Shown: positions 34,745-44,089, counted from the first letter of the stretch. The stretch: DNA of 64,000 nt from JAWLHA01 sp041690535 (GCA_041690535.1 JAWLHA010000011.1:1-64000), one strand, 5' to 3'. Translations and numbers: made by a program. Notes: generated by a model not told the origin, from the letters alone.

Positions 34745-35953
34745 ATGAGTGACATCTATCTGGACAACAATGCCACCACCCGGGTCGACCCGGCGGTGGT
34801 CGAAGCGATGCTGCCGTTCTTCTCCGAACAGTACGGCAACCCCTCCAGCATCCACCGCTTCGGCAACCGGGTGGGCCGCGCGGTCAAGGAGGCACGGGCC
34901 CAGGTGCAGGCGTTACTGGGCGCCGTCCACGACTCCGAAATCCTCTTCACCTCCTGCGGCACCGAATCGGACAGTACGGCGATCCTCTCCGCGCTCCAGG
35001 TGAAGCCCGAGCGCCGCGAGATCATTACCACCAAGGTGGAGCACCCGGCGGTCCTCAGCCTCTGCGAACACCTCGAGCAGCAGGGCTACACCATCCATTA
35101 CCTGACGGTCGACCGCCGTGGGCGCCTCGATATGGAGCAGTATCGTACGCTGCTGTCGCCGCAGGTGGCGGTGGTCTCGGTGATGTGGGCCAACAACGAA
35201 ACCGGAACGCTGTTTCCGGTCGAGGTGATGGCTGAACTGGCGCACGAGGTCGGCGCCCTGTTCCACACCGACGCGGTGCAGGCGGTTGGAAAGGTGCCCA
35301 TCAATCTGAGCCGTAGTGCCATTGACATGCTCTCGCTCTCTGGCCACAAGCTGCACGCCCCCAAGGGCGTCGGCGTCCTCTACCTGCGCCGCGGGATGCG
35401 CTTCCGCCCCCTGCTGCGTGGCGGTCACCAGGAGCGGGGGCGGCGGGCCGGCACGGAGAACGTCCCTGGGATCGTCGGCCTGGGGCGGGCCGCTGAACTG
35501 GCCCGTGCCCATCTCGACTTCGAGGACAGCGAGGTGCGCCGGTTGCGTGACCAGCTGGAAGAGGGAGTTCTCGCCGCGGTGCCGCACTGCTTCGTCACCG
35601 GCGACAGCGAGAACCGTCTGCCCAACACCTGCAACATCGCCTTTGAATACATCGAGGGCGAGGCCATTCTGCTGTTGCTGAACAAGGCCGGGATCGCTGC
35701 CTCCAGCGGCTCGGCATGCACCTCCGGCTCCCTGGAGCCCTCACACGTCATGCGGGCGATGGGAATTCCGTACACCGCCGCCCACGGCACCATCCGCTTC
35801 TCCCTCTCTCGCTACACCACCGCAGAGGAGGTGCGGCGGGTGGTCACGGCGGTGCCCCCCATCGTGGCACAGCTCCGGAAGCTCTCGCCCTACTGGAGCG
35901 GCGACCGTCCGGTGGTCGAACCCCAACAGGCCTTTGCGCCGAGCTACCGCTGA
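34745..35953 (+). CDS. nifS: Cysteine desulfurase NifS
   Basis: 402 residues, the standard length. PLP-lysine in SLSGHKLHAPKGVGVLYL, the N-terminal signature MSDIYLDNNATTRVDPAVVE, the persulfide cysteine in SSGSACTSGSLEPSHVMRAM, and cofactor-contacting NNETGTLFPV. It releases sulfur from cysteine to NifU. It is one base past the nifU stop and 12 bases before nifV. Confidence 0.97.
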   Translation: MSDIYLDNNATTRVDPAVVEAMLPFFSEQYGNPSSIHRFGNRVGRAVKEARAQVQALLGAVHDSEILFTSCGTESDSTAILSALQVKPERREIITTKVEHPAVLSLCEHLEQQGYTIHYLTVDRRGRLDMEQYRTLLSPQVAVVSVMWANNETGTLFPVEVMAELAHEVGALFHTDAVQAVGKVPINLSRSAIDMLSLSGHKLHAPKGVGVLYLRRGMRFRPLLRGGHQERGRRAGTENVPGIVGLGRAAELARAHLDFEDSEVRRLRDQLEEGVLAAVPHCFVTGDSENRLPNTCNIAFEYIEGEAILLLLNKAGIAASSGSACTSGSLEPSHVMRAMGIPYTAAHGTIRFSLSRYTTAEEVRRVVTAVPPIVAQLRKLSPYWSGDRPVVEPQQAFAPSYR

Positions 35954-35965
35954 GGCGACACCCCG

Positions 35966-37156
35966 ATGGGAACCGTTGTGATCGACGACACCACCTTGCG
36001 CGACGGCGAGCAGACCGCCGGCGTCGCCTTCTCCCTGGAGGAGAAACTGGCCATCGCCCAAGCCCTCGACAGCGTCGGGGTGCAGGAGCTTGAAGTGGGT
36101 ATTCCGGCCATGGGGGAGGAGGAGCGGGAGTCCATCCGGGCCGTGGCCTCCCTGGGGCTGGAGGCCCGGCTACTGATTTGGGCCCGGATGCGAGCCGACG
36201 ATGTGGCCCTGTGCGGCGACCTCGGCGTCTCCATGGTCGACCTGTCCATTCCGGTGTCGGATCAGCAGATCGCCCACAAGCTCGGCCGCGACCGGCAGTG
36301 GGTGCTGTCTACCATCGCCCAACTGGTGCCGCGGGCTGTCGAACTGGGGCTCCAGGTCTGTGTGGGCGGCGAGGATGCCTCCCGCGCCGATGATGATTTC
36401 ATGGTGCAGGTGGCCGAGGGGGCACAGGCCGCCGGCGCCCGCCGGCTCCGCTTTGCCGACACGCTTGGGGTTCTGGACCCGTTCGGGGTCCACGAGCGGA
36501 TCGGCCGGTTGCGCGCGGCGTGCGACCTCGAAATCGAGATCCACGCCCACGATGATCTCGGCCTGGCCACTGCCAACAGCCTGGCCGCGGTTCGCGCCGG
36601 AGCGAGCCACGTGAACACCACCGTCAACGGACTCGGCGAACGCGCCGGTAATGCGGCATTGGAGGAGGTGGCGTTGGCACTGCGTTGCCTCCATGGCCTC
36701 GATTCCGGTGTCGATTTGACCGCCGTCGACCGCGTTTCGCGGCTGGTGGCCGCCGCCTCGGGGCGGCCGCTGTCGTGGCAGAAGAGCGTGGTGGGGGAAG
36801 GGGTGTTCACTCACGAATCCGGCATTCATGTGGACGGCCTGCTCAAGGACCCGCGCAATTACCAGGGGTTTGACCCCGCCTGGCTCGGCCGTGCGCACCG
36901 ACTGGTGTTGGGCAAGCACTCCGGGACGCGCGCGGTGATGCAGGGCTATTCGGAACTGGGGATCCGGCTCACGGAGGAGGAGGCGCGGGCGCTGCTGCCG
37001 GGGATCCGCGCCTTTGCCGTGCAATATAAACGGGCCCCGGAACCGCTGGAGCTGGAGCAAATCTACCGCGCCATGGCGGCGCGCCGCCCGTCCGCCCGCC
37101 GAGACCATGGCATAGGGCGATGCGACCGGCACTGCGAACACGAACCATACCGGTAA
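35966..37156 (+). CDS. nifV: Homocitrate synthase NifV, C-terminus rewritten by a MITE
   Basis: 396 residues. HMGL/DRE-TIM family: DDTTLRDGEQTAGVAFSLEE at the N-terminus, EIHAHDDLGLATANSLAA in the middle, NTTVNGLGERAGNAALEEV, and HESGIHVDGLLKDPRNYQGF. It condenses acetyl-CoA with 2-oxoglutarate to homocitrate, the organic ligand of FeMo-co. The TAA at 37154-37156 is provided by the MITE at 37153-37302. Without the insertion the frame would continue 18 codons and overlap nifW by 35 bases. The lost residues lie beyond the conserved domain, so the enzyme should still work. Confidence 0.95.
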   Translation: MGTVVIDDTTLRDGEQTAGVAFSLEEKLAIAQALDSVGVQELEVGIPAMGEEERESIRAVASLGLEARLLIWARMRADDVALCGDLGVSMVDLSIPVSDQQIAHKLGRDRQWVLSTIAQLVPRAVELGLQVCVGGEDASRADDDFMVQVAEGAQAAGARRLRFADTLGVLDPFGVHERIGRLRAACDLEIEIHAHDDLGLATANSLAAVRAGASHVNTTVNGLGERAGNAALEEVALALRCLHGLDSGVDLTAVDRVSRLVAAASGRPLSWQKSVVGEGVFTHESGIHVDGLLKDPRNYQGFDPAWLGRAHRLVLGKHSGTRAVMQGYSELGIRLTEEEARALLPGIRAFAVQYKRAPEPLELEQIYRAMAARRPSARRDHGIGRCDRHCEHEPYR

Positions 37157-37302
37157 CTATTCAGACCCAACAGCCTGAGTGCCTCACGTAGGAGCCCAGC
37201 CCTCTGGGCGATTGCATCGGTAAAGCTCGCGCGGCAATCGCCCAGAGGGCTGGGCTCCTACCGGGGAGAGGCGACAGGTCGGTGGAACGGCTGAATAGTT
37301 AC
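37153..37302. mobile_element. GTAACTATTC MITE with REPIN interior, inserted at the nifV end
   Basis: 150 bp with ends GTAACTATTC/GAATAGTTAC and an exact target duplication CCATACCG at 37145-37152 and 37303-37310. The interior is a perfect 28-bp inverted pair starting GTAGGAGCCCAGCCCTCTGG. It separates nifV from nifW within the operon. Confidence 0.95.
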
Positions 37303-37330
37303 CCATACCGCAACAACGAGGAAAACCACC

Positions 37331-37663
37331 GTGGCCACACTAGAACAGGACCTGCGAGAACTTGAAGGCGCCGAAGACTTCCTCGACTACTTCGCCATTC
37401 GCTATGACCCCCATGTGGTCGAGGTGAACCGCCTGCACATCCTCCAGCGCTTCCACGACTATTTGGCGCGCATCGCACTCCCGCCGGACGAGCCCGGACG
37501 GCGTGAAGTCCATCGGAACGCCCTGTGCCTCGCCTACCAGGATTTCGTCAGCTCCGATGCCCGGACCGAAAAGGTCTTCAAGGTATTCCGGAGTCAGGCG
37601 GGTATCACCTATGTCTCCCTCGATTCGCTCACTCAATGGAAAGACAATGCGCCCTCAATTTGA
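37331..37663 (+). CDS. nifW: Nitrogenase-stabilizing/protective protein NifW
   Basis: 110 residues, the family length, with LRELEGAEDFLDYFAIRYDP and VNRLHILQRFHDYLARIALP conserved. NifW binds the MoFe protein and helps its maturation or oxygen protection. It starts at a GTG at 37331 with GAGGAAAACC upstream. Its end overlaps nifZ by 17 bases. Confidence 0.95.
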   Translation: MATLEQDLRELEGAEDFLDYFAIRYDPHVVEVNRLHILQRFHDYLARIALPPDEPGRREVHRNALCLAYQDFVSSDARTEKVFKVFRSQAGITYVSLDSLTQWKDNAPSI

Positions 37664-38084
37664 ATTTGGACACGCTGTCAGGGTGGTTCGCAACGTTCGC
37701 AACGACGGCACCTTCCCGGGTGAACCGACCGGGGCCTTGTTGATCCGGCGCGGCTCCGTCGGGTTTGTGCGCAACGTGGGTACCTTTTTGCAAGACCAGA
37801 TCATCTACGAGGTTCACTTCCTTGATGCCGATCGGGTGGTCGGCTGTCGGGAGAGCGAGCTGATCGATGCCGAGGCCCCCTGGACCCCCTGTCGCTTCGA
37901 GTCCCGGGAGCGGGTCGCCGCCGCGCTCGCCCTGGCCCACCAGGGCGAGATTCTGGTCCGTGCCGGAGAGCGCGGCGAAGTTCTCAAGGTTCAAAGGGAG
38001 GGGCCCGAGGGGGTGGTCTACGACGTGATCTTTGGCGACCGGGTCCTCTGCGTCCCCGAATCCGGGCTGGCCCCGCTGGAGTAA
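37647..38084 (+). CDS. nifZ: Nitrogenase maturation protein NifZ
   Basis: 145 residues with two NifZ repeats: FEFGHAVRVVRNVRNDGTFP with GFVRNVGTFLQDQIIYEVHF, and a second barrel GEILVRAGERGEVLKVQREG. NifZ acts with NifW in forming the second P-cluster of the MoFe protein. The ATG at 37647 lies inside the nifW end. Confidence 0.94.
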   Translation: MRPQFEFGHAVRVVRNVRNDGTFPGEPTGALLIRRGSVGFVRNVGTFLQDQIIYEVHFLDADRVVGCRESELIDAEAPWTPCRFESRERVAAALALAHQGEILVRAGERGEVLKVQREGPEGVVYDVIFGDRVLCVPESGLAPLE

Positions 38085-38090
38085 GAGAGC

Positions 38091-38933
38091 ATGACCACGG
38101 GCAGCCCCATCGAGAACGACACCCATCTCAATTACCTTCGACTGCGTATCGCCCTGGACCGCTTCGAGCAGCCGCCCGCGGCCTTGAGTGCGGAGCAGAA
38201 CCGGGTGGTGGAGGCGCAGGCGAAAAACGCCTACTCCATAGAGCAACGCATTCTGGCGCTACCGGAGGCGCACACCGTCCTTGTTCCGCCGCTGGTGCTG
38301 GAACAGGCCATCGGGGCCATTCGCGCGCGTTATGTCGATCCCGAGGCGTTCGTTGCCGCCATGGTCCACAACGGATTGGACGAGGCGGCGTTGCGGGCGG
38401 TGTTGCTGCGTGAGTTGAAGGTGGAGGCGGTGATCGAGCGACACACTGCCGAGCAGTGCCAGATCAGCGACGAAGAGGTGGCGCGGTACTACGCCGAGCA
38501 TCCGGAGCGGTTCATCCGCCCGGAGATCCGCACGGCACGGCAGATTCTCATCACCATCAACCCCCAGTTTGCCGAGAACACGGCCGCGCGGGCCCGCCTT
38601 CGCCTTGGGCGCATCGCCGCGGAACTGGATGGCCGTCCGGAACGGTTCGAGCCGTTGGCCCGTCAGCACTCCGAGTGTCCGAGCGCCGCGGACGGCGGTC
38701 GGCTGGGGCGCATCAAGCGGGGCATGCTCTATCCCAATCTCGACGACACTCTGTTCGCCCTGCCCGAGGACGGCATCAGCGACATTCTGGAAACGGAGAT
38801 TGGCCTCCACCTGCTCTGGTGCGAACGGATAGAAGCGGCCGGCCCGGCTTCTCTGGAGGTGTTTCGACAACCCATCCGGGAGGCCCTCGCCGACCGCAAG
38901 CGACGTCTGCTCCTGCGGGAATTGCTCTCCTAG
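38091..38933 (+). CDS. nifM: Nitrogenase maturation peptidyl-prolyl isomerase NifM
   Basis: 280 residues. A helical N-terminal domain and a C-terminal parvulin/PpiC domain (ARQILITINPQFAENTAARA, GGRLGRIKRGMLYPNLDDTL, GLHLLWCERI). NifM is needed to fold active NifH. It is six bases beyond nifZ and the last gene of the operon; after it come mobile repeats and the convergent rnf operon. Confidence 0.94.
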   Translation: MTTGSPIENDTHLNYLRLRIALDRFEQPPAALSAEQNRVVEAQAKNAYSIEQRILALPEAHTVLVPPLVLEQAIGAIRARYVDPEAFVAAMVHNGLDEAALRAVLLRELKVEAVIERHTAEQCQISDEEVARYYAEHPERFIRPEIRTARQILITINPQFAENTAARARLRLGRIAAELDGRPERFEPLARQHSECPSAADGGRLGRIKRGMLYPNLDDTLFALPEDGISDILETEIGLHLLWCERIEAAGPASLEVFRQPIREALADRKRRLLLRELLS

Positions 38934-39057
38934 CCCGCATTTCTCACCACCTGTAGCGGGGTGGATCGGTGCCGGCATTAGTTGGAAATCGCCGTGACTC
39001 GGGAGGCACGGCGCAACCCATGGGCCCGGCTTGGCAGTGAACACCATTTCAGAATAG

Positions 39058-39154
39058 GTAGCTACTCACCCGCATCGTCATTCCCGCGAAGGCGGGAATC
39101 CAGCGCTGGACTTCAGAGGGCCAGGGGTATTGGGCAGGGTGCTGAACAGTGATT
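39058..39154. mobile_element. Eroded GTAACT-type MITE
   Basis: GTAGCTACTCACCC opens it and a dRS3-like hairpin follows. The right end GCTGAACAGTGATT is a decayed version of GCTGAATAGTTAC. Flanks CAGAATAG and CAGAATAT look like an old 8-bp duplication. With the next element it fills the 375-bp gap between nifM and rnfH. Confidence 0.6.
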
Positions 39155-39171
39155 CAGAATATTCATTCAGG

Positions 39172-39305
39172 GTAACTACTCCCCCCCGTCATTCCCGCGA
39201 AGGCGGGAATCCAGAGAACAGATGCATGGCTCAAAATGGATCCCCGCCTACGCGGGGATGACGAATTTCCAAGGCATTGCGTGATCAGCTGGGGCGAGTA
39301 GTTAC
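39172..39305. mobile_element. GTAACTACTC MITE at the rnfH stop, 8-bp TSD
   Basis: 134 bp, ends GTAACTACTCCCCC and GGGCGAGTAGTTAC, with exact duplication CATTCAGG at 39164-39171 and 39306-39313. The rnfH stop codon lies within the right-hand duplication, so the gene was just spared. Confidence 0.93.
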
Positions 39306-39308
39306 CAT

Positions 39309-39587
39309 TCAGGCATCGCCCTCCTCGTCACCGTCGTTGCGCGGTACCGTCTCGGGGTCGGCGGTGATCCCTCGGTAGATCTCCACCCGATCTCCCTCCT
39401 GCAGTACGGCCTCGGGTTTCACGACCTTTCCAAACACGCCGATTTTTTGGGTCATAAGGTCGATTTCCGGAAACCGCCGCAGGACGCCGGAGTGCTCGAT
39501 GGCAGAGGCCACTGTCGCCCCCTCCTCCAGGTTCAGCTCCATCCAGTACTGTGCATTGGGTTCGGCATAGGCGACGCTGATGCGCAT
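39309..39587 (-). CDS. rnfH: RnfH family protein
   Basis: 92 residues from the ATG at 39587, which has CGGAG six bases upstream; an in-frame ATG at 39614 would overlap rnfE. Beta-grasp features (RISVAYAEPNAQYWMELNL, VGVFGKVVKPEAVLQEGDRV approximates the family) match RnfH, a small cytoplasmic partner encoded with nif-linked Rnf operons, of unclear role. Last gene of the rnfABCDGEH operon. Confidence 0.9.
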   Translation of the reverse strand: MRISVAYAEPNAQYWMELNLEEGATVASAIEHSGVLRRFPEIDLMTQKIGVFGKVVKPEAVLQEGDRVEIYRGITADPETVPRNDGDEEGDA

Positions 39588-39600
39588 GGTTGACTCCGGA

Positions 39601-40287
39601 TCAGGCGGGTTCATACGGGGCCACGGTAATGGGCTCAGGTTTACGCTGCCGCGACAGGCGACGATCGAGCAGGCGCTTACCGGCCAGCAGGAAACCGAGT
39701 GCCAGGAAGCCGCCGGGCGGCAGGATCATCAGCAGAAAACCGGGGTAGTCGGCAATGAGGGTCAGCTCTATGGCCTTGAACGGCTCTCCCAGCAGCAGAG
39801 CGGCCTGGGTGAACAGCGTGCCGTTGCCGAGCACTTCGCGGACCCCGCCGAGGAGGACCATCGCCGCGGTGAAACCCAGCCCCATGAACAGGCCATCCGC
39901 GGCCGAGGCCATGACCGGGTTCTTGGAGGCGTACGACTCGGCGCGGCCGAGGATGGCGCAGTTGGTGACAATCAGCGGGATGAACAGACCCAACACCTTG
40001 TGCAGTTCGTGCAGCCAGGCGTTCATTGCCATGTCAACCAGGGTGACGATGGCGGCGATGAGCAGTACGAAGACCGGGATGCGCACGGCCGCATCCACCC
40101 AATGCCGGAGCATCGAGATCACCCCCCCGGTGACCACCATCACCGCAGTGGTGGCAAGACCCATGCCGAGGCCGTTGCTGGCCGTGCCGGTGACCGCGAT
40201 GGCAGGGCAGAGGGCCAGCATCTGGGCGAAGACGACATTGTTGTCCCACAGGCCATCCCGGGCGATTCTCCGGTAGTCGGTGTTCAT
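39601..40287 (-). CDS. rnfE: Rnf complex subunit RnfE (nif-linked set)
   Basis: 228 residues with membrane motifs LALCPAIAVTGTASNGLGMG and LIVTNCAILGRAESYASKNP that hold the intramembrane iron centre. The start overlaps the rnfG stop in ATGA. It is about as similar in layout to, but clearly distinct from, the PFOR-linked RnfE; this one has a basic C-terminal tail (KRLLDRRLSRQRKPEP). Confidence 0.95.
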   Translation of the reverse strand: MNTDYRRIARDGLWDNNVVFAQMLALCPAIAVTGTASNGLGMGLATTAVMVVTGGVISMLRHWVDAAVRIPVFVLLIAAIVTLVDMAMNAWLHELHKVLGLFIPLIVTNCAILGRAESYASKNPVMASAADGLFMGLGFTAAMVLLGGVREVLGNGTLFTQAALLLGEPFKAIELTLIADYPGFLLMILPPGGFLALGFLLAGKRLLDRRLSRQRKPEPITVAPYEPA

Positions 40288-40904
40288 GGTTTTTTCTCCC
40301 CAGTGGCGTCCGGGTCCAGGAGTGTCTCTCTCTCCGCACCGAACAGCTTCAGCCCCCGGCGCAGGGCGGTGACGACGGCGCGCGGTGTGATGGTGGCGCC
40401 GGTGAACTGATCGAAAACACCGCCGTCCTTCCTGACCTGCCAACCACCCGGTCCCAAGTCGGCGAGGGAGTGATGGTTGAAACCGAGCACCCAGTCGCTC
40501 TTGCCCCGTTCGATCTTGTCGCCGAGGCCCGGTGTTTCGCTGTGTTGGATCACCCGCACGCCGAGCACCGAACCGGTGCGGTCCAGCCCCATGAGGATCA
40601 GGATCGGGCCGCCATAGCCCTGGCCGACCATCTGGAAGGCGACGGCACTGACGGTGCCCTCCTTCATGCCGCGGTAGAAGGTGGTGGGTTGGCCATCGAC
40701 CAGCAGGGTGAGGGTGTTGGCGAGGAGGTCGTTGTCGTGGACTTCCGGCGGGATGACCTGGGAGAGAGAGTTCTGCAGGTCCTCGGCCAGCCGGGCGGTG
40801 ATGGGTTCCTGGGTGCGGGCCTGGCCGAAGGCGAGCAGGGCACCGCAGACCAGTGACACAGCGCCAAGAAACAGGGCGGAATTCGCACGGAGTTTGAGGG
40901 CCAT
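40284..40904 (-). CDS. rnfG: Rnf complex subunit RnfG, FMN-binding (nif-linked set)
   Basis: 206 residues: one N-terminal span (FLGAVSLVCGALLAFG), the signature IQHSETPGLGDKIERGKSDW and the covalent FMN site FTGATITPRAVV near residue 165. The start shares bases with the rnfD stop (TGATG). It passes electrons on the outer face of the membrane. Confidence 0.95.
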   Translation of the reverse strand: MALKLRANSALFLGAVSLVCGALLAFGQARTQEPITARLAEDLQNSLSQVIPPEVHDNDLLANTLTLLVDGQPTTFYRGMKEGTVSAVAFQMVGQGYGGPILILMGLDRTGSVLGVRVIQHSETPGLGDKIERGKSDWVLGFNHHSLADLGPGGWQVRKDGGVFDQFTGATITPRAVVTALRRGLKLFGAERETLLDPDATGEKKP

Positions 40905-41992
40905 CAGATCTTCTCCCGGCCGACCTGTTGCGGCGAATAGGACAGCGGTTCGCCGGCCCGGTCGCGGCCGTAGATGCGGGGCCGCAGGTAGTGGTCGATG
41001 AGGGGGGTGGCGGCATTCATCAGCAGCACGGCAAAGGCGAGCCCTTCGGGGAAGCCACCCCAGCTGCGGATGACGAAGGTGAGCACACCGCACCCGGCGC
41101 CGAACAGGAGCTGCCCCGCGGTACTGCTCGGCGAAGTGACGGGGTCGGTGGCGATGAAGAACGCGCCGAGCAGGAGGCCGCCGGAGACCAGGTGCAGGAG
41201 CGGATCGGCATAGCGGACCGGGTCGATGAGATGCATGATGCCCGCCAGAGCGGCGACCGTGCCAAGCATGGCCACCGGAATGGGCCAGGTGATCACCCCC
41301 CGCCAAAGGAGGAACAGGCCCCCGAGCAGGATCAGCAGCGCGGAGACCTCGCCGAGACTGCCGCTGGAGAGGCCGAGGAATTGGTCCACCGGCGAGTAGA
41401 CGCCGGCCAGTGAGACGTCCAGACCGTAGCCGCGGGTCAGTTCGGTCTTCGCATGGCCAAGCACCGTGGCGGAGGAGACGGCATCAATGGGCATCTGGCC
41501 CAGGAAGGTGATGCGCAGGCCGTCCAAAAACCCGGGAGCTTCGGCGCCAAACAGGGGGTGTGGCCCCACCCAGATGGTCATCGGCACCGGGAAGGAGATG
41601 AGCAGCATCACCCGCGCGACCATGGCGGGATTGAACAGGTTTTGGCCAACGCCACCGAAAAGCTGCTTGCCCACCACCACCGCGAACACGGCGCCAACGG
41701 CGCCAATCCACCAGGGCGCCCACGGCGGCAGGCTGAGCGCAAGCAGCAGGGCCGTGAGCAGACCGGAGCCGTCCGCCAGGGCGGGACCGATGGGGCGGCC
41801 CGCGATGCGTACCGCGGCGGCCTCGGCCACCAGGGCGGTGGCGATGGTTACTGCGAACAGGTTGATGGCGGGCCAGCCGAACTGGATCAGGCTGAAAAGG
41901 GTGGCCGGCAGCAGTGCGAGGATGACCAGCCCCATGACCCCTCGGATGCTGAGATTGCCGTGGACGTGAGGTCCGGCCAGGGGAGTCATCAT
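40904..41992 (-). CDS. rnfD: Rnf complex subunit RnfD (nif-linked set)
   Basis: 362 residues, about ten spans. NLFNPAMVARVMLL, the flavin site region DAVSSATVLGHAK (SSAT in place of the more usual SGAT), and TDPVTSPSSTAGQ. The ATG overlaps the rnfC stop. The serine at the second position of the flavinylation motif is a small departure from the PFOR-linked copy but keeps the acceptor threonine. Confidence 0.94.
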   Translation of the reverse strand: MMTPLAGPHVHGNLSIRGVMGLVILALLPATLFSLIQFGWPAINLFAVTIATALVAEAAAVRIAGRPIGPALADGSGLLTALLLALSLPPWAPWWIGAVGAVFAVVVGKQLFGGVGQNLFNPAMVARVMLLISFPVPMTIWVGPHPLFGAEAPGFLDGLRITFLGQMPIDAVSSATVLGHAKTELTRGYGLDVSLAGVYSPVDQFLGLSSGSLGEVSALLILLGGLFLLWRGVITWPIPVAMLGTVAALAGIMHLIDPVRYADPLLHLVSGGLLLGAFFIATDPVTSPSSTAGQLLFGAGCGVLTFVIRSWGGFPEGLAFAVLLMNAATPLIDHYLRPRIYGRDRAGEPLSYSPQQVGREKI

Positions 41993-43473
41993 GGTGCGCT
42001 CTCCGTGCAGTTTGCGGCGGCTTCGGCCGCCTTCTTCGCGGCGCGCTCCGCCTTGCGGCGGGCTGCGGCCTCGGCCTTTTGGCGGGCCTCCCGCTCAAGG
42101 CGGAGGGCGCGCGATTCGGCGAGACGCCGGGTGTGTTCACTCTTGCGTTTCTGCGCCTCGCGAAGACCCAGTTCGCCCCTGGCATACAGGAAATAGTGCA
42201 CCAGCGGAATGCGAGCCGGGCAGGTGTAAGAGCAGCTGCCGCAGAGAATGCAGTCCTTCAGCCCCCAGGCCTCCGCCCCTTCGACGTCACCACGTCGCGC
42301 GCGGGCCGCCATCTCCAGCGGCATCAGCCCCATCGGGCAGGCGCGGACGCAGCGGGCGCAGCGGATGCAGGGGGAGGGCGGTTGTGCCGGGCGCGCCTCG
42401 GCGGGGGTGAGGGCAAGCAGGCCGCTGCTGCCCTTGACCATGGGTACGGTATCGCTGGGCATCGGCATGCCCATCATCGGACCGCCCATAAGCAGCCGGG
42501 CCGGCGCCTCGGTCAGTCCGCCGCAGGCAGCGAGCAGATCGCTGGCACGGGCGCCGATCGGTACCCGAAGGTTTTTCGGCCGGGCGACGGCGCCTCCGCC
42601 GACGGTGACCACCCGCGAGACCAGGGGCCGCCCGTAGCGGATCGCCTCATGGACCGCATAGGCGGTCGCCACATTCTGGACCAGAACACCGACCGCCGCG
42701 GTCAGTCCGCCGGCAGGGACTTCCAGTCCGGTGAGCAGACCGATCAACTGCTTTTCCGACCCCATGGGGTAGCGGGCCGGGACCGCCCGCACCTCGATGT
42801 TGCCCAGGCCGCGGGTGGCCTCCTGCATGGCCGCCAACGCCTGGGGTTTGTTCTCTTCGATGGCAATGATTGCCCTGCCCCAGCGGATCCCCTGCAGCAT
42901 GATCTGCGCCCCCTCGACGATCTCGGCGGGGCGCTCGCGCATCAGGCGATCGTCGCAGGTGAGATAGGGCTCGCACTCGCCGCCGTTGATCACCAGGGTG
43001 TGGATGTGCTTGCCGATGGCGCCGCCAAGCTTCACCGCAGTGGGGAAAGTGGCGCCCCCCATGCCCACGATACCGGCGGCGGCCACCCGCTCGGCGATGG
43101 TCTCCGGGGGCATTTCCAGTGGATTGCGCGGGACCGGAAAGTCGCGCCACTCATCCCTGCCGTCCGGTTCGATCACGACAGAGAGTACCGGCAGGCCCGA
43201 GGGGTGCGGGGCGGTGCACTCCTCCACCGACAACACGGTGCCGGAGGTCGGGGCGTGGACCGGGGCGGAGATGGCGCCTTGGGCGCGGCCGATGAGCTCG
43301 CCCTTGAGGAGCTTCTGGCCAATACGCACGCAGGGTTCGGCGGGGGCGCCGATGTGCTGCTGCATGGGTACGAACAACCGCGCCGGCAGCGCCAGCTCCT
43401 CGATGGGACACTCTGCGGTTGGGGCCTTGTGGTCGTCCGGATGGACACCGCCACGGAACTGCAAGCGTTTCAT
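41989..43473 (-). CDS. rnfC: Rnf complex subunit RnfC with Ala/Lys-rich tail (nif-linked set)
   Basis: 494 residues from the ATG at 43473, placed six bases after GGAG (an ATG two codons earlier is possible). RGGVHPDDHKAP opens it, GMGGATFPTAVKLGGAIG is the nucleotide-binding loop, and CIRCARCVRACP and CILCGSCSYTCP hold two [4Fe-4S] clusters. The last 60 residues are a charged, Ala/Lys/Arg-rich coiled extension, as in other gammaproteobacterial RnfC proteins. It is the NAD(H)-side subunit. Confidence 0.95.
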   Translation of the reverse strand: MKRLQFRGGVHPDDHKAPTAECPIEELALPARLFVPMQQHIGAPAEPCVRIGQKLLKGELIGRAQGAISAPVHAPTSGTVLSVEECTAPHPSGLPVLSVVIEPDGRDEWRDFPVPRNPLEMPPETIAERVAAAGIVGMGGATFPTAVKLGGAIGKHIHTLVINGGECEPYLTCDDRLMRERPAEIVEGAQIMLQGIRWGRAIIAIEENKPQALAAMQEATRGLGNIEVRAVPARYPMGSEKQLIGLLTGLEVPAGGLTAAVGVLVQNVATAYAVHEAIRYGRPLVSRVVTVGGGAVARPKNLRVPIGARASDLLAACGGLTEAPARLLMGGPMMGMPMPSDTVPMVKGSSGLLALTPAEARPAQPPSPCIRCARCVRACPMGLMPLEMAARARRGDVEGAEAWGLKDCILCGSCSYTCPARIPLVHYFLYARGELGLREAQKRKSEHTRRLAESRALRLEREARQKAEAAARRKAERAAKKAAEAAANCTESAP

Positions 43474-43543
43474 GCTCATCTCCGCGAATCTCGATTCGGT
43501 GCCCGCAGCGCGGGTGTGGGTGCCAGGGCGTAACCGCACACCT

Positions 43544-44077
43544 CTAGGCCACCGCCTGCTCGGGATGGTGCCAGCGCCAGGCGCCGAGATTTGGCTCTTC
43601 CTGGATCATCCGCAGCGCCCCGGTGGGGCAGACGTCGATGCAGCCGCCGCATCCGGTACAGGCGCGGTGCATCACCACGTGGATCTGTTTGGGCGCGCCG
43701 ACGATGGCATCGGTGGGGCAGGTGCGCAGGCACTTGATGCAGCCGATGCAGATACTCTCCTCCACTTGGGCCAGGCGCGGCGGGCCATCTTCGACCGCGT
43801 CCGGGTCGAAACTGCGATTGAGCAGTTCCGCCAGCGCTTCGGCGAGGGCCTTCCCGCCGGGCGGGCACAGGGTGACCGGCGCCCCGTCCCGCACAACGGC
43901 CAGGGCAGCCTGGCTGCATCCGGGGAAGCCGCACTGGCCGCACTGGGAGCCAGGCAGCAGGGATTCGACTTGCTGGACCCGCGGATCCACCTCCACATGG
44001 AAGTGGCGTGCGGCGAGTCCCAGCAGGTAGCCGAGGAACAAACCAAGCAAGGTCAAGCTCAAGACAGCAGCGATCAC
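43544..44077 (-). CDS. rnfB: Rnf complex subunit RnfB, ferredoxin-like (nif-linked set)
   Basis: 177 residues, the classic short form: membrane anchor, SQCGQCGFPGC, then two ferredoxin motifs CIGCIKCLRTCP and CTGCGGCIDVCP. It donates or accepts ferredoxin-level electrons. It is 12 bases after rnfA. The PFOR-linked RnfB elsewhere in the window carries extra clusters. Confidence 0.96.
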   Translation of the reverse strand: MIAAVLSLTLLGLFLGYLLGLAARHFHVEVDPRVQQVESLLPGSQCGQCGFPGCSQAALAVVRDGAPVTLCPPGGKALAEALAELLNRSFDPDAVEDGPPRLAQVEESICIGCIKCLRTCPTDAIVGAPKQIHVVMHRACTGCGGCIDVCPTGALRMIQEEPNLGAWRWHHPEQAVA

Positions 44078-44089
44078 GATGCGTCCTCC

